Positions 1-6,129 of a stretch of 49,119 nucleotides of DNA are shown here, in pieces. Made by a program: the position numbers and the translations under genes. The notes beneath the pieces are model-generated. The model did not search any database. It was not told where the DNA came from and was given only the letters and a program-made list of their open reading frames with translations. How positions within the stretch are numbered: position 1 is the stretch's first letter; every line of letters begins with the position of its first letter. Source of the DNA: a virus. The DNA lies in the IMG/VR virus record IMGVR_UViG_3300032268_000604, positions 1-49,119 of that record; one strand, written 5' to 3'.

Positions 1-474
1 AAGCGCTTCAGCAATTGCACGAAGTGTATCTTGGTCATCTGAATCGGCATATGCCTCAGTGATAATATCCTTGACTGTATTAATCTTGTCTTGGTAGACA
101 CCATTGTGCTTCTGTGCCTGACGTGCATTGTGTAGGTCCCATTCAATTGATGTGACTTTGTCAGTTGCATATTCTGCATCTGAATAACCACGGATTACTT
201 TGTAGGTAACCAATAGGTTAGGGTTATATGTATCGGGAACTGTTACTGCTGATGTTTCTGTTGTTTCCATTTTTTCCTCTTTCGTTTGGGTTGAAGGTGC
301 AATTGTAGCATGCTCCACTGACACCAATGTGGTCTTACGACCACATGGGCATGTGAGTTCTGTCACACCAGACGGGAATCCAAATCCGTCTGATGATGTC
401 AGTTCAATTAGACAATCACATTCATCTGGGTCACAGACAAATGTATATTTAGATGATATGAGTTCGTTGGTCAT
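1..474 (-). CDS. Zinc-binding early protein, 3' end outside window (two possible starts)
   Basis: An open frame runs without a stop from the ATG at 474 off the left edge (158 codons visible). Residues 14-44 hold five cysteines (C14, C19, C21, C42, C44) in a zinc-ribbon-like layout, followed by a linker and an acidic, mostly helical part. The family is not recognised. The ATG at 474 lies 7 nt after a TATAAT box, which suggests a leaderless message. A second in-frame ATG at 270 has its own promoter (302-323) and the AACGAAAG leader typical of this region, so a shorter form lacking the cysteine module may be made too. If only one start is real, the 270 start is the more conventional because it has a ribosome binding site. 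Confidence 0.7.
   Translation of the reverse strand, partial: MTNELISSKYTFVCDPDECDCLIELTSSDGFGFPSGVTELTCPCGRKTTLVSVEHATIAPSTQTKEEKMETTETSAVTVPDTYNPNLLVTYKVIRGYSDAEYATDKVTSIEWDLHNARQAQKHNGVYQDKINTVKDIITEAYADSDDQDTLRAIAEAL
302..323 (-). promoter_or_regulatory. TGTCAG-N10-TACAAT promoter, internal
   Basis: Reads TGTCAG, 10 nt, TACAAT on the minus strand. It lies inside the long frame of the first gene and points at the in-frame ATG at 270 through an AACGAAAGAGG leader. A perfect CRP-type palindrome is centred 55 bp upstream. Confidence 0.75.
352..367. promoter_or_regulatory. CRP/GlxR-type site (perfect)
   Basis: TGTGA-GTTCTG-TCACA, matching the CRP consensus TGTGA-N6-TCACA at all ten defined bases. 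Centre is 55 bp upstream of the -10 box at 302-307. It lies inside coding sequence, which makes a chance match possible but unlikely given the shared spacing. Confidence 0.65.
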
Positions 475-481
475 GATGAGA

Positions 482-503
482 ATTATACACGACCCCACTG
501 ACA
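482..503 (-). promoter_or_regulatory. TGTCAG-N10-TATAAT promoter, leaderless start at 474
   Basis: TGTCAG, 10 nt, TATAAT on the minus strand. Only 7 nt separate the TATAAT from the ATG at 474, so transcription should begin at or next to the start codon. Confidence 0.75.
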
Positions 504-540
504 TTTACAAGGATATTCCAGGGATTTTATAGCTACTCCG

Positions 541-556
541 TATGATACTAATCACA
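541..556. promoter_or_regulatory. CRP/GlxR-type site (one mismatch)
   Basis: TATGA-TACTAA-TCACA, one mismatch to TGTGA-N6-TCACA. Its centre is 64 bp upstream of the -10 box at 482-487, in phase with the other sites of this region. Confidence 0.5.
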
Positions 557-572
557 CCCGCACCTGTGCGGG
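557..572 (-). terminator. GC-rich hairpin after tRNA-Asp
   Basis: CCCGCAC and GTGCGGG form a 7-bp perfect inverted repeat directly after the encoded CCA of the tRNA. There is no T tract, so it may be a processing or Rho-type signal. Related CCCGCA/TGCGGG elements follow several other early genes. Confidence 0.5.
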
Positions 573-574
573 CC

Positions 575-651
575 TGGCGATCCCAACGAGACTTGAACTC
601 GCAACCTCTACCGTGACAGGGTAGCGCTCTAACCAATTGAGCTATGAGATC
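575..651 (-). tRNA. tRNA-Asp (anticodon GTC)
   Basis: Folds as a full cloverleaf on the minus strand. The acceptor stem GATCTCA/TGGGATC has one G-T wobble, the D stem is GCTC/GAGC, and the anticodon stem CTACC/GGTAG encloses loop CTGTCAC with anticodon GTC. The T arm carries the TTCAAGT loop. The discriminator base is G, as usual for tRNA-Asp, and CCA is encoded. A strong terminator-like hairpin with a T run abuts its 5' end, so it is unclear which promoter serves it. Confidence 0.95.
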
Positions 652-685
652 AAAAAAAATATTGAGCAGTTTTAAATCTTGCTCA
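652..685 (-). terminator. Rho-independent terminator after the DUF932 gene
   Basis: On the minus strand TGAGCA and TGCTCA pair around an 11-nt loop and are followed by an AT-rich run with eight consecutive T. It ends exactly where the tRNA-Asp begins. Confidence 0.75.
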
Positions 686-703
686 GGATTTTTATTTATT
701 TTT

Positions 704-1708
704 TTAGAAAGTTGCAACCATACGATACAACTTATTTTTTTCTGCGGTTAGAACTGGGTCAAACCCTGATGCACCCGCCATAAGTGTTTCGCCATTGCCA
801 CGACCTGAACGATAATAATCAAGGCGCTCAGTTAGTGCATTGAACGCACCCCACTTAGTTCCCTTGATTGTAGCGTTAGTTGGTGAGTTATGATAAAGGT
901 CATCAATTAGAACAACCTTATTTTCCCACTTCTTGATTGCACCCTTAGCATCTTTTTCAGGCTTAGGATAGATTGTCTGAATCAACTTAGAGAATTCAGC
1001 ATCGGTGATTGCTTGTGAGTAAAGTGCTTTTGCTTGAACTTCGAACTCATCAAAGTAACCAAGAGCAAGCCCAAGAGTTTCACGAGCAACTTGAATGCGA
1101 CCTTCAACAGATTGCGTGTGGCGAATCTTGAAAGATTGCTTAGCATTCTTCATTGCAAGGTTTAGTGTGTTTTGGCATACAACACGAACAGGTGTAACGG
1201 CTGCCTGAACAGCAACAGAACCATCGTGTGATGTCCAAACAATTAGATATAGTTTAGTTTCATCGTTAGCGCCTTGTGGGTCAAGAACCATTGTGCGGGG
1301 AATATCGACAGTGCCGAAAACAACTTTACCCTTTTTCAATGAGCCAGCAGATTCCCAACGGCAATCAGCATTGGCATCGTGAATTGCATCAGCGAATGCA
1401 AACAATTCTTCATTTTGCACAGGCTTGTAACGCTTTCCAACAGTTGCAAGAACATCAGTGCCCTTGTTGAATGGGTTATCACGAATTACAAGAGATGCCT
1501 GAGAGACATCATTCCAAGATTCGTCAATGTGATTTGTGATAGGTGATAAGCGAACATTCCAATTTGCTAACTTTGCTTCTTCAAGCATTGTTGCAGTTGT
1601 AACTTCCTCATCTTTTGTAAAGATGCGATTTGCTAGATTGTGCCAAGCAGGAGCACCACGAAGAGCAAAAGCAACTTCGCCGTTTTCCATTTCTAGATTA
1701 TGAGCCAT
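704..1708 (-). CDS. DUF932 / TIGR03299 phage-plasmid protein
   Basis: The 334-residue product matches the DUF932 family (phage/plasmid-like protein TIGR03299). Typical features are an N-terminal W-H-N-L segment near residue 22, a central stretch with LYLIVWTSHDGS (about 152-163), the TPVRVVCQNTLNLA segment (about 171-184) and a C-terminal region ending in a conserved N-x-L-Y-R-M-V. The family is widespread in plasmids and phages of actinobacteria, and its function is unknown. The start at 1708 follows an AACGAAAGGAAA leader and the promoter at 1738-1759. Length is normal for the family. It is the largest early gene here and ends in a strong terminator. Confidence 0.85.
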   Translation of the reverse strand: MAHNLEMENGEVAFALRGAPAWHNLANRIFTKDEEVTTATMLEEAKLANWNVRLSPITNHIDESWNDVSQASLVIRDNPFNKGTDVLATVGKRYKPVQNEELFAFADAIHDANADCRWESAGSLKKGKVVFGTVDIPRTMVLDPQGANDETKLYLIVWTSHDGSVAVQAAVTPVRVVCQNTLNLAMKNAKQSFKIRHTQSVEGRIQVARETLGLALGYFDEFEVQAKALYSQAITDAEFSKLIQTIYPKPEKDAKGAIKKWENKVVLIDDLYHNSPTNATIKGTKWGAFNALTERLDYYRSGRGNGETLMAGASGFDPVLTAEKNKLYRMVATF

Positions 1709-1737
1709 TTTTATTTCCTTTCGTTTGATTAGTTGTA

Positions 1738-1759
1738 AGTATAACAGGTGCCACTGACA
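1738..1759 (-). promoter_or_regulatory. TGTCAG-N10-TATACT promoter of the DUF932 gene
   Basis: TGTCAG, 10 nt, TATACT on minus, about 30 nt before the start codon, with an AACGAAAGGAAA ribosome binding leader between them. A TAGACA hexamer 17 nt upstream of the -10 could also serve as a -35. Confidence 0.8.
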
Positions 1760-1797
1760 TTGTCTAGATTAGATAGTCATTTGTCCGAATTGATCCA

Positions 1798-1813
1798 TGT
1801 GAGTAATCTCACA
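1798..1813. promoter_or_regulatory. CRP/GlxR-type site (perfect)
   Basis: TGTGA-GTAATC-TCACA, centred 65 bp upstream of the -10 box at 1738-1743. The ATTCCAGGG element and DnaA boxes follow directly. Confidence 0.75.
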
Positions 1814-1824
1814 AAATTCCAGGG

Positions 1825-1895
1825 TTATCCACAGATCCCCGTAAACCTGTGGATAACCCCACACATATGCGGGCCTATCCACAGGCTGTGGATAA
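1825..1895. repeat. DnaA-box cluster A
   Basis: Three perfect TTATCCACA boxes at 1825-1833 (+), 1848-1856 (-) and 1887-1895 (-), plus a one-mismatch box (CTATCCACA) at 1875-1883. They could recruit or titrate host DnaA, or mark a replication origin. No AT-rich unwinding element is obvious beside them. Confidence 0.75.
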
Positions 1896-1902
1896 GCTGC
1901 CG

Positions 1903-2157
1903 TTAGATCAAAATTCTAGTTGCGCTTGCTGCGTAACTTTGTGCTCCTGCAACTGTATCTTCATCAAGAAACATAGCGGTGATTTTCTTTTTCTTTACCG
2001 CATCATATACGTAGCCATTTATTTTCCCATTGAAGCGTTTGATGTTTGAGAATATTAGTTCTGTTAGATATTCTTTATCAACACCTTGTTCTGAATAGAT
2101 AGTCAAATCATTTTGCTTGTTAGCATCATAGATTTCTACTCTAAAGCGTTCTGCCAT
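1903..2157 (-). CDS. Small hypothetical early protein
   Basis: 84 residues, no recognised family. The N-terminal half is a predicted beta-strand/helix mix (FRVEIYDANKQNDLTIYS), followed by a basic run KKKK near residue 55. The start at 2157 follows AACAAAGGTAATAC, a variant of the shared leader. No TGTCAG promoter is visible in the 68-nt gap to the next gene upstream, so it is probably co-transcribed with the 2226-2642 gene. Confidence 0.65.
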   Translation of the reverse strand: MAERFRVEIYDANKQNDLTIYSEQGVDKEYLTELIFSNIKRFNGKINGYVYDAVKKKKITAMFLDEDTVAGAQSYAASATRILI

Positions 2158-2225
2158 TGTATTACCTTTGTTAGTAGTTTCCCGAAGGAGAGCAGTTTGG
2201 CGACATACTCAGGTCGTTGGATTAT

Positions 2226-2642
2226 TTAGAGATACTTAGCAATCTGCTTCATTGTGGAAGCATTTACTGTTTCCTCATCTGTCATCTTGAGAATTGTGAG
2301 AGCATTTGTAATGTCCTCTTTCATCTCACGATACTGGTGCTGATGAATAACCTCAAAATCTTTTTCAGGTTCAGCAGGGAAGTTGCCTTCCTTTGTGATG
2401 ATGTCAAAATCAACATTGAGAGTGTTGTTCCATTGACGATAGTTTGTGCGAAGGTTCTCAGCCTTTGAGAAGTTAGCAATAGCCCACTTAGCAATTTCCT
2501 TGCGCCACGCTTCTTGCGCTTTGCCGAACTTTGCTTCCTTTGCGGTCTGTGTGTTGTAATCGTTTTCTAGCGTTGCTAGACGAGCCTCTAGTGCCTTGAT
2601 TACTTTGCTTGTTGCTACCTTTACTGTGATTTGTCTGCTCAT
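2226..2642 (-). CDS. Hypothetical early protein with N-terminal helices
   Basis: 138 residues, unrecognised. The first about 60 residues are rich in A, K, E and L and look like a long helix or coiled coil (VIKALEARLATLENDY). The rest is mixed and charged with a second helical stretch near the C-terminus. Start at 2642 follows ACGAAAGGCAA. Promoter at 2678-2699. No enzymatic motif is seen. Confidence 0.65.
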   Translation of the reverse strand: MSRQITVKVATSKVIKALEARLATLENDYNTQTAKEAKFGKAQEAWRKEIAKWAIANFSKAENLRTNYRQWNNTLNVDFDIITKEGNFPAEPEKDFEVIHQHQYREMKEDITNALTILKMTDEETVNASTMKQIAKYL

Positions 2643-2677
2643 TTATTTATTGCCTTTCGTTGGTTGGTTGGTTGATT

Positions 2678-2699
2678 AGTATAGCAGGGGGGTCTGACA
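2678..2699 (-). promoter_or_regulatory. TGTCAG-N10-TATACT promoter
   Basis: TGTCAG, a C-rich 10-nt spacer, TATACT on minus, about 30 nt before the ATG at 2642. No CRP-type palindrome is seen at the usual distances. Confidence 0.75.
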
Positions 2700-2802
2700 T
2701 TTCCCCGAAGGGAGAGAGTTCTTACTTACGACATTGGGCGAGAACACTCTCTCAAACTGCCCCTGTTTCGTGGCTTAGCACCCAGTTAGGGTGTGTGCCT
2801 CC

Positions 2803-2976
2803 TTACGCTAGGTTGTCTTGTAAGACAGTTGTCCAGCGTTCTCCGTTGTCTGTTTCCAGACGGACTCTCACCGAGCCAGATGAGTTAGGAATAATCTCTT
2901 TGATTACGCCTGTTTCTTTAGACTTTAGGGTAGTGAATAAATCACCAACCTGATAGACTTTGTTATCTATTGTCAT
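2803..2976 (-). CDS. Small SH3-like early protein
   Basis: 57 residues from the ATG at 2976, chosen over an upstream ATG at 3024 because it follows an AAGAAAGGAAGC leader and because the upstream one overlaps the promoter. The pattern VYQVGDLFTTLKSKETGVIKEI...VRVRLETDNGERW is all-beta and resembles small SH3/KOW-like barrels, but no family is assigned. It could bind nucleic acid or a host protein; that is a guess from fold type only. Confidence 0.65.
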   Translation of the reverse strand: MTIDNKVYQVGDLFTTLKSKETGVIKEIIPNSSGSVRVRLETDNGERWTTVLQDNLA

Positions 2977-3001
2977 TTTGCTTCCTTTCTTGTTAGGTAG
3001 T

Positions 3002-3023
3002 ATTGTAGCATTAGGGGCTGACA
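3002..3023 (-). promoter_or_regulatory. TGTCAG-N10-TACAAT promoter
   Basis: TGTCAG, 10 nt, TACAAT on minus, just ahead of the leader for the gene starting at 2976. Confidence 0.75.
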
Positions 3024-3061
3024 TCTATCAACCCCAATCTCATTATGCGAGATACCAAGCG

Positions 3062-3077
3062 TGTGAGATAACTCACA
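3062..3077. promoter_or_regulatory. CRP/GlxR-type site (perfect, extended palindrome)
   Basis: TGTGA-GATAAC-TCACA. The symmetry extends to nine-base arms (GCGTGTGAG and CTCACACGC, 3059-3080). Centre is 65 bp upstream of the -10 box at 3002-3007. Confidence 0.75.
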
Positions 3078-3092
3078 CGCCTAGTTTTGATC

Positions 3093-3359
3093 TCAGTATT
3101 CGCTCTCAGGTAGCCAAGCGTCTAGGTGGTGTTGTTCAATAATAGCGGAGGCGGGAGCAAACTTTTCTCCACGATACGATACGCCTTCAGGCATTTCGAT
3201 TAGTTTATTATAGTCCTCGTCATAGTAAGCATCTATTGCTTCGATGCAAGGTTGCACCATAGAAAGCGGAACGGGTGGATAGTGATTACCTTGTAAGTGC
3301 ATAGCAATACCTTGTTCTAAATCTAAATCTGCAAAGTCTAACGCTGTGTTGTATCCCAT
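3093..3359 (-). CDS. Hypothetical acidic early protein
   Basis: 88 residues, unrecognised. Acidic, with several aromatic and proline residues (GNHYPPVPLSMVQP near residue 24). Its ATG overlaps the stop of the upstream gene as TAATG at 3357-3361, so it is translated by coupling and shares the promoter at 3613-3634. Confidence 0.65.
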   Translation of the reverse strand: MGYNTALDFADLDLEQGIAMHLQGNHYPPVPLSMVQPCIEAIDAYYDEDYNKLIEMPEGVSYRGEKFAPASAIIEQHHLDAWLPESEY

Positions 3360-3583
3360 TAGTTATCTCCCTTGATAGTTACTTCAGCCCAAGTGTTATT
3401 TTCATTTGCAATTTGCAATACCTTAGACTCAGCAAGTGCGTGTAATGTTGCTTCCTTGCACATACGCAACACATCTACTTCAGGAAGTGCAAGTAGCACA
3501 GGTAGCAAGTTGGCAGGAATTTTATCGAGGTCAATAGTAGCCTCGAAAGTTATTGCGTGTGGAACTGTCATTAGATTAGACAT
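3359..3583 (-). CDS. Hypothetical early protein
   Basis: 74 residues, unrecognised. It has a beta-strand start (HAITFEATIDLDKIP) and a leucine-rich helical middle, ending in a strand (WAEVTIKG). Start at 3583 follows AACGAAAGGTAATAA. It is the first gene of a two-gene unit with the 88-residue gene. Confidence 0.65.
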   Translation of the reverse strand: MSNLMTVPHAITFEATIDLDKIPANLLPVLLALPEVDVLRMCKEATLHALAESKVLQIANENNTWAEVTIKGDN

Positions 3584-3612
3584 TTATTACCTTTCGTTGT
3601 TGGAATAAGAGT

Positions 3613-3634
3613 ATTTTAGCATAGGGCACTGACA
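3613..3634 (-). promoter_or_regulatory. TGTCAG-N10-TAAAAT promoter
   Basis: TGTCAG, 10 nt, TAAAAT on minus, serving the genes at 3583 and 3359. Confidence 0.75.
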
Positions 3635-3661
3635 TTACCTAATCTATTCCCGCATAAGTTT

Positions 3662-3677
3662 TGTGATAAATCTCACA
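3662..3677. promoter_or_regulatory. CRP/GlxR-type site (perfect)
   Basis: TGTGA-TAAATC-TCACA, centred 54 bp upstream of the -10 box at 3613-3618. Confidence 0.75.
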
Positions 3678-3688
3678 ATTCCAGGGGT

Positions 3689-3718
3689 TGTGGATAACTA
3701 CCGTAAGCCTGTGGATAA
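3689..3718. repeat. DnaA-box cluster B
   Basis: Two perfect boxes, TGTGGATAA at 3689-3697 and 3710-3718, both in minus orientation and 21 bp apart, next to the CRP-type site. Confidence 0.7.
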
Positions 3719-3769
3719 CCGCCCACAAATATGCGGGCCAACTTGATCTTGTCAAGTCGACACGCCGTA

Positions 3770-3868
3770 CTATTTCATTTTCATTGCAACGTACACGGCC
3801 AAAACAAACGGGCCCAAAATAATTGCAGCTAGTATGCAACCGATCAAGGCGCCTAGAACATTAGCCAT
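3770..3868 (-). CDS. 32-residue membrane micropeptide
   Basis: Almost the whole peptide is one hydrophobic span (ALIGCILAAIILGPFVLAVYVA) with a short basic tail (MKMK). The ATG at 3868 overlaps the stop of the GP88-family gene as TAATG, indicating translational coupling. Probably a single-pass inner-membrane protein of unknown role. A TTGACA hexamer lies just after its stop on the minus strand. Confidence 0.6.
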   Translation of the reverse strand: MANVLGALIGCILAAIILGPFVLAVYVAMKMK

Positions 3869-4587
3869 TATTTTTTACTCGCAGAAAATCTAATATCCGC
3901 TTTACCGTAAACGCATAGGCCACACGATACGCAGGCGGACCCATTGCTAGAGATAAGTGGAATTGATTTCATATTCTCAGGGCACTTAGCGCCAGGCTTG
4001 CCAGTCAATTCTTTCATCGTGTCTTCGGTTGCAGCGAATGTCTTGCCTAGATAAGCAAGGCGGACATTAGAATTAGTTTTCAAATCGAATGCTATTTCTT
4101 TATTTTCATCATCGGTGGAATAGTAAAGAGATAGATTAGGAACATCCTTTAGAATAAGCGCTGCAGATTTTACACGAGTATAAACCCAAAATTGAACATC
4201 GGGATGATTTTCAATAATTACTTTCCAGGCATATGTATAAGTATCATTGAAGAAGTCCCCGTCCCAGTGGATACGGAATAACTTAGGAGCGTCTTTCTTT
4301 TCACAATCGGCGATAAATTCTACAATCATCTCATCTAATAAAATAAGCATTGTATCCATATCGGCATTGCGTAGCAATTCCCAATTGTGTAGCAGATTAG
4401 TTTTTACTCCAGGGAATAACTTTTCGAGTTTTCCTGCGTAGCAAACACTCTCACAAATACTAGTGGCACCAGGGCATGAATAATTCTTTCCTGCAGGTAA
4501 TCCGAACGTGTTCGCAATTGCGGCTTGCTTTCCATTTTTTGTGACAAGGTTAGCCACCTTTCTATCATTAGAACGTTTTAGTTTCAT
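3868..4587 (-). CDS. GP88-family phage protein
   Basis: 239 residues. The order and spacing of motifs match the GP88 (gene product 88) family of actinophages: LPAGKNYSCPGA and CESVCYAG near the N-terminus, FRIHWDGDFF in the middle, WVYTR, then RLAYLGK and a C-terminal C-x2-C pair (SCGLC). Conserved cysteines suggest a metal or iron-sulfur site; the family's function is unknown. The ATG at 4587 is chosen because it is 7 nt after the TATAAT of the promoter at 4595-4616, implying a leaderless message. Longer in-frame starts (4617, 4656) lie upstream of that promoter. Confidence 0.75.
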   Translation of the reverse strand: MKLKRSNDRKVANLVTKNGKQAAIANTFGLPAGKNYSCPGATSICESVCYAGKLEKLFPGVKTNLLHNWELLRNADMDTMLILLDEMIVEFIADCEKKDAPKLFRIHWDGDFFNDTYTYAWKVIIENHPDVQFWVYTRVKSAALILKDVPNLSLYYSTDDENKEIAFDLKTNSNVRLAYLGKTFAATEDTMKELTGKPGAKCPENMKSIPLISSNGSACVSCGLCVYGKADIRFSASKK

Positions 4588-4594
4588 AGGGGTA

Positions 4595-4616
4595 ATTATA
4601 GCGGTGACGTCTGACA
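4595..4616 (-). promoter_or_regulatory. TGTCAG-N10-TATAAT promoter, leaderless start at 4587
   Basis: TGTCAG, 10 nt, TATAAT on minus, then 7 nt to the ATG at 4587. No ribosome binding site fits in between. Confidence 0.75.
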
Positions 4617-4618
4617 TA

Positions 4619-4828
4619 TTAGTAATCCTCATCCATACCGTGGCCAGCAGACGCAAGGGCGTCGGAATCAGCCCAGCCAGTTAGTTCATAGAATTCCATT
4701 TCTTCGGAATCATAGCATTCGCCACAAGTGTAGTCATCACCGTAAATTTCATATTCGGACTCATCTTCAAAAGTTGCGGTAGAGCCACAAATTTCATAGT
4801 TCAAGCAAGCGACAGTAAATAGTTCCAT
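4619..4828 (-). CDS. Acidic zinc-finger-like micropeptide
   Basis: 69 residues, strongly acidic. Cysteines C8, C14, C35 and C38 (CLNYEIC and CGEC) could bind one zinc ion. Acidic and small, it could act as a DNA mimic or protein inhibitor, but no family is known. Start at 4828 follows AACGAAAGAGGTCC; promoter at 4859-4880. It ends just before the promoter of the GP88 gene. Confidence 0.7.
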   Translation of the reverse strand: MELFTVACLNYEICGSTATFEDESEYEIYGDDYTCGECYDSEEMEFYELTGWADSDALASAGHGMDEDY

Positions 4829-4858
4829 AATGGACCTCTTTCGTTAGTAGATATTGGA

Positions 4859-4880
4859 ATTATAGCAGAACGGACTGACA
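4859..4880 (-). promoter_or_regulatory. TGTCAG-N10-TATAAT promoter
   Basis: TGTCAG, 10 nt, TATAAT on minus, about 30 nt before the ATG at 4828. Confidence 0.8.
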
Positions 4881-4907
4881 TTATCTAATTGTGGCCACAA
4901 ATTCCAG

Positions 4908-4923
4908 GGTGATTTTGATCACA
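4908..4923. promoter_or_regulatory. CRP/GlxR-type site (one mismatch)
   Basis: GGTGA-TTTTGA-TCACA, centred 54 bp upstream of the -10 box at 4859-4864. Preceded by the shared ATTCCAGGG element. Confidence 0.6.
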
Positions 4924-4942
4924 TCCTTAACGACACGCCCGA

Positions 4943-4959
4943 CCCCGCACATATGCGGG
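4943..4959 (-). terminator. CCCGCA/TGCGGG intergenic hairpin
   Basis: CCCGCA-CATA-TGCGGG inverted repeat about 20 nt after the stop of the basic micropeptide gene. Related sequences sit at the same place after the genes ending at 1903, 3770 and 6326, so this looks like a conserved 3'-end signal without a T tract. Confidence 0.5.
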
Positions 4960-4979
4960 CACAGCTGCATATTTATGCG

Positions 4980-5114
4980 CTAGTCTGCATTTTTATTTTT
5001 GTGTTTGATCTTTCGTGAATAAGTTTTTTTATTGCGGACAGGTTGCGCCGCATTACTGCGACGCAATTCCTGAATGCGTTTTACTTTATCGCGTAGAGAG
5101 TTTTGGAATGACAT
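4980..5114 (-). CDS. Basic micropeptide (44 residues)
   Basis: Very basic product, with RDKVKRIQELRRS and KTYSRKIKHKNKN as the main charged runs. The start at 5114 overlaps the end of the upstream gene by 29 nt in another frame and has only a weak purine stretch ahead of it. The charge suggests nucleic-acid binding. Supported by an uninterrupted frame, its position at the end of a compact operon and the hairpin after its stop, but it could still be a chance frame. Confidence 0.45.
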   Translation of the reverse strand: MSFQNSLRDKVKRIQELRRSNAAQPVRNKKTYSRKIKHKNKNAD

Positions 5115-5280
5115 AATTACTCGCTTCATAGAATTTATTTACATTGAAATTAGGATTTTCATTTGCACACAATTCCGCAAAGTCTAAAACCATTTTAGAA
5201 AAAACAGCAGGGTGCGTTTTATTTGAATTATAATTTAGTATTTCTGCAATTGCTTCAAAGTGCTTGCGTGTCATTGTCAT
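5086..5280 (-). CDS. Hypothetical early protein (64 residues)
   Basis: Mostly helical (TRKHFEAIAEILNYN, FSKMVLDFAELCANENPNF, FYEASNYVIPK). Similar short proteins starting TRKHFEAIA occur in other phages, with no known role. ATG at 5280 overlaps the upstream stop as ATGA. Confidence 0.7.
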   Translation of the reverse strand: MTMTRKHFEAIAEILNYNSNKTHPAVFSKMVLDFAELCANENPNFNVNKFYEASNYVIPKLSTR

Positions 5281-5486
5281 TTTACAGTTACGACCTTTCT
5301 TTGCTCACGATAAAAGTTTCGAGTAAAGCATTTCATTTCTGAATTGTATAAATTTACAGTTGAGTATTCATCAGCAAATCCCCAATCAACAAAATCAAAA
5401 AAATCTTTCCACGCATCAAATTCGTTTGCGTAGTCTTTTTGCCAGTGTGGTGCATTCCCGTCATAGGATAGAGTTATTTTATACAT
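5277..5486 (-). CDS. Hypothetical early protein (69 residues)
   Basis: Rich in aromatic residues (WKDFFDFVDWGF). Unrecognised. The start at 5486 follows AACGAAAGGGAAAC and the promoter at 5531-5552, both of which lie inside the 3' part of the upstream zinc micropeptide gene. Confidence 0.65.
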   Translation of the reverse strand: MYKITLSYDGNAPHWQKDYANEFDAWKDFFDFVDWGFADEYSTVNLYNSEMKCFTRNFYREQRKVVTVK

Positions 5487-5607
5487 TAGTTTCCCTTTCG
5501 TTAGTTACGCATTCGCATTGTGTTACAAGTATTGTATCAGTTTCCACCGACACAATAGCGAGAGTATCGCAATTATCGCAAATCCACATTCCAGCAATTT
5601 CGCTCAT
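5479..5607 (-). CDS. Zinc-ribbon micropeptide (42 residues)
   Basis: Two cysteine pairs, C10-x2-C13 (WICDNC) and C32-x-C34 (QCEC), fit a small zinc ribbon. The start at 5607 overlaps the upstream stop as TAATG and has an AGGAGA ribosome binding site. The frame contains the promoter and leader of the next gene down, so coding and regulatory information overlap here. Confidence 0.6.
   Translation of the reverse strand: MSEIAGMWICDNCDTLAIVSVETDTILVTQCECVTNERETNV
5531..5552 (-). promoter_or_regulatory. TGTCGG-N10-TACAAT promoter, inside a gene
   Basis: One-mismatch form of the early promoter (TGTCGG), 10 nt, TACAAT, on minus. It lies within the zinc-ribbon micropeptide gene and points at the ATG at 5486. 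Confidence 0.6.
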
Positions 5608-5753
5608 TATTTATTCTCCTGAAAAAATCCAAGCGGATTACATTCGCAAGCCTCGACATCATAATCGGTTTCATTTCCGAAAAATTGCCAGCCTTGACCA
5701 TTACAGGTTTCACACTCAAAAATCTGAGTGTATAATTCTTTCATTCTACCCAT
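5607..5753 (-). CDS. DnaJ-like zinc-finger micropeptide (48 residues)
   Basis: CETCNGQGW near residue 14 is like one CxxCxGxG repeat of DnaJ zinc domains, and a later C-x-C (ACEC) could complete the site. Start at 5753 follows a GGGAGAATAAATAA purine-rich stretch, in the end of the upstream gene. Part of a chain of small coupled genes from 6074 to 4980. Function unknown. Confidence 0.65.
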   Translation of the reverse strand: MGRMKELYTQIFECETCNGQGWQFFGNETDYDVEACECNPLGFFQENK

Positions 5754-5757
5754 TTAT

Positions 5758-5958
5758 TTATTCTCCCGTCTTTACTGCTACATAGCGGTAAGTATTTTTG
5801 AATCCGTGTCGTGGAGAAATTTCCACTTTGTAAGTATCTGAATCAGAATACCAAACTGAATTATCTTTTTCGGCTGAAATAATTTCACCCGTTACAGAAT
5901 TTGAATAATAAGTTTTTCCCACTAGGAGACTTTCTACTGAATAAACATTTGCTGACAT
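5758..5958 (-). CDS. Hypothetical early protein (66 residues)
   Basis: Predicted mostly beta (VGKTYYSNSVTGEIISAEKD, YKVEISPRHGFKNTYRYVAV), perhaps a small barrel. ATG at 5958 overlaps the upstream stop (TAATG) and also follows its own AACGAAAGAAGG leader and promoter at 5989-6010. Confidence 0.7.
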   Translation of the reverse strand: MSANVYSVESLLVGKTYYSNSVTGEIISAEKDNSVWYSDSDTYKVEISPRHGFKNTYRYVAVKTGE

Positions 5959-6074
5959 TATTTGCCTTCTTTCGTTGTTGATTTTGTAATTGTAGCAGAG
6001 AGGACTGACAAGGCTTCTGCCTTGCTTGCTTGACGTGTTTCTAACACGTGTTTTTTGAATTCATCTAGGTTCAT
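5958..6074 (-). CDS. 38-residue micropeptide with embedded promoter
   Basis: Begins at 6074 after AACGAAAGAAGG and a promoter at 6108-6129. The product is helical and ends in a T/K-rich tail. Its 3' half encodes, on the same strand, the promoter and leader of the following gene, so it may be an upstream coding leader. A perfect 7-bp palindrome (ACGTGTT-TCT-AACACGT, 6033-6049) also lies inside it. Confidence 0.55.
   Translation of the reverse strand: MNLDEFKKHVLETRQASKAEALSVLSATITKSTTKEGK
5989..6010 (-). promoter_or_regulatory. TGTCAG-N10-TACAAT promoter, inside a gene
   Basis: TGTCAG, 10 nt, TACAAT on minus, within the 38-residue gene, directed at the ATG at 5958. Confidence 0.7.
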
Positions 6075-6107
6075 GAATTGACCTTCTTTCGTTGTTGATA
6101 TACGGAT

Positions 6108-6129
6108 ATTATAGCGGAAAGGACTGACA
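6108..6129 (-). promoter_or_regulatory. TGTCAG-N10-TATAAT promoter
   Basis: TGTCAG, 10 nt, TATAAT on minus, with 33 nt to the ATG at 6074. Confidence 0.8.

Noticed and set aside
329-532. Plus-strand frame of 67 residues
   Set aside because: Shadow of the zinc-binding minus-strand gene, and it contains the minus-strand promoters.
505-717. 70-residue frame on minus across the tRNA-Asp
   Set aside because: It lies over the tRNA and terminator and has no ribosome binding site.
3639-3839. Minus frame of 66 residues in the DnaA-box B gap
   Set aside because: Overlaps the regulatory elements and the better supported membrane micropeptide at 3770-3868.
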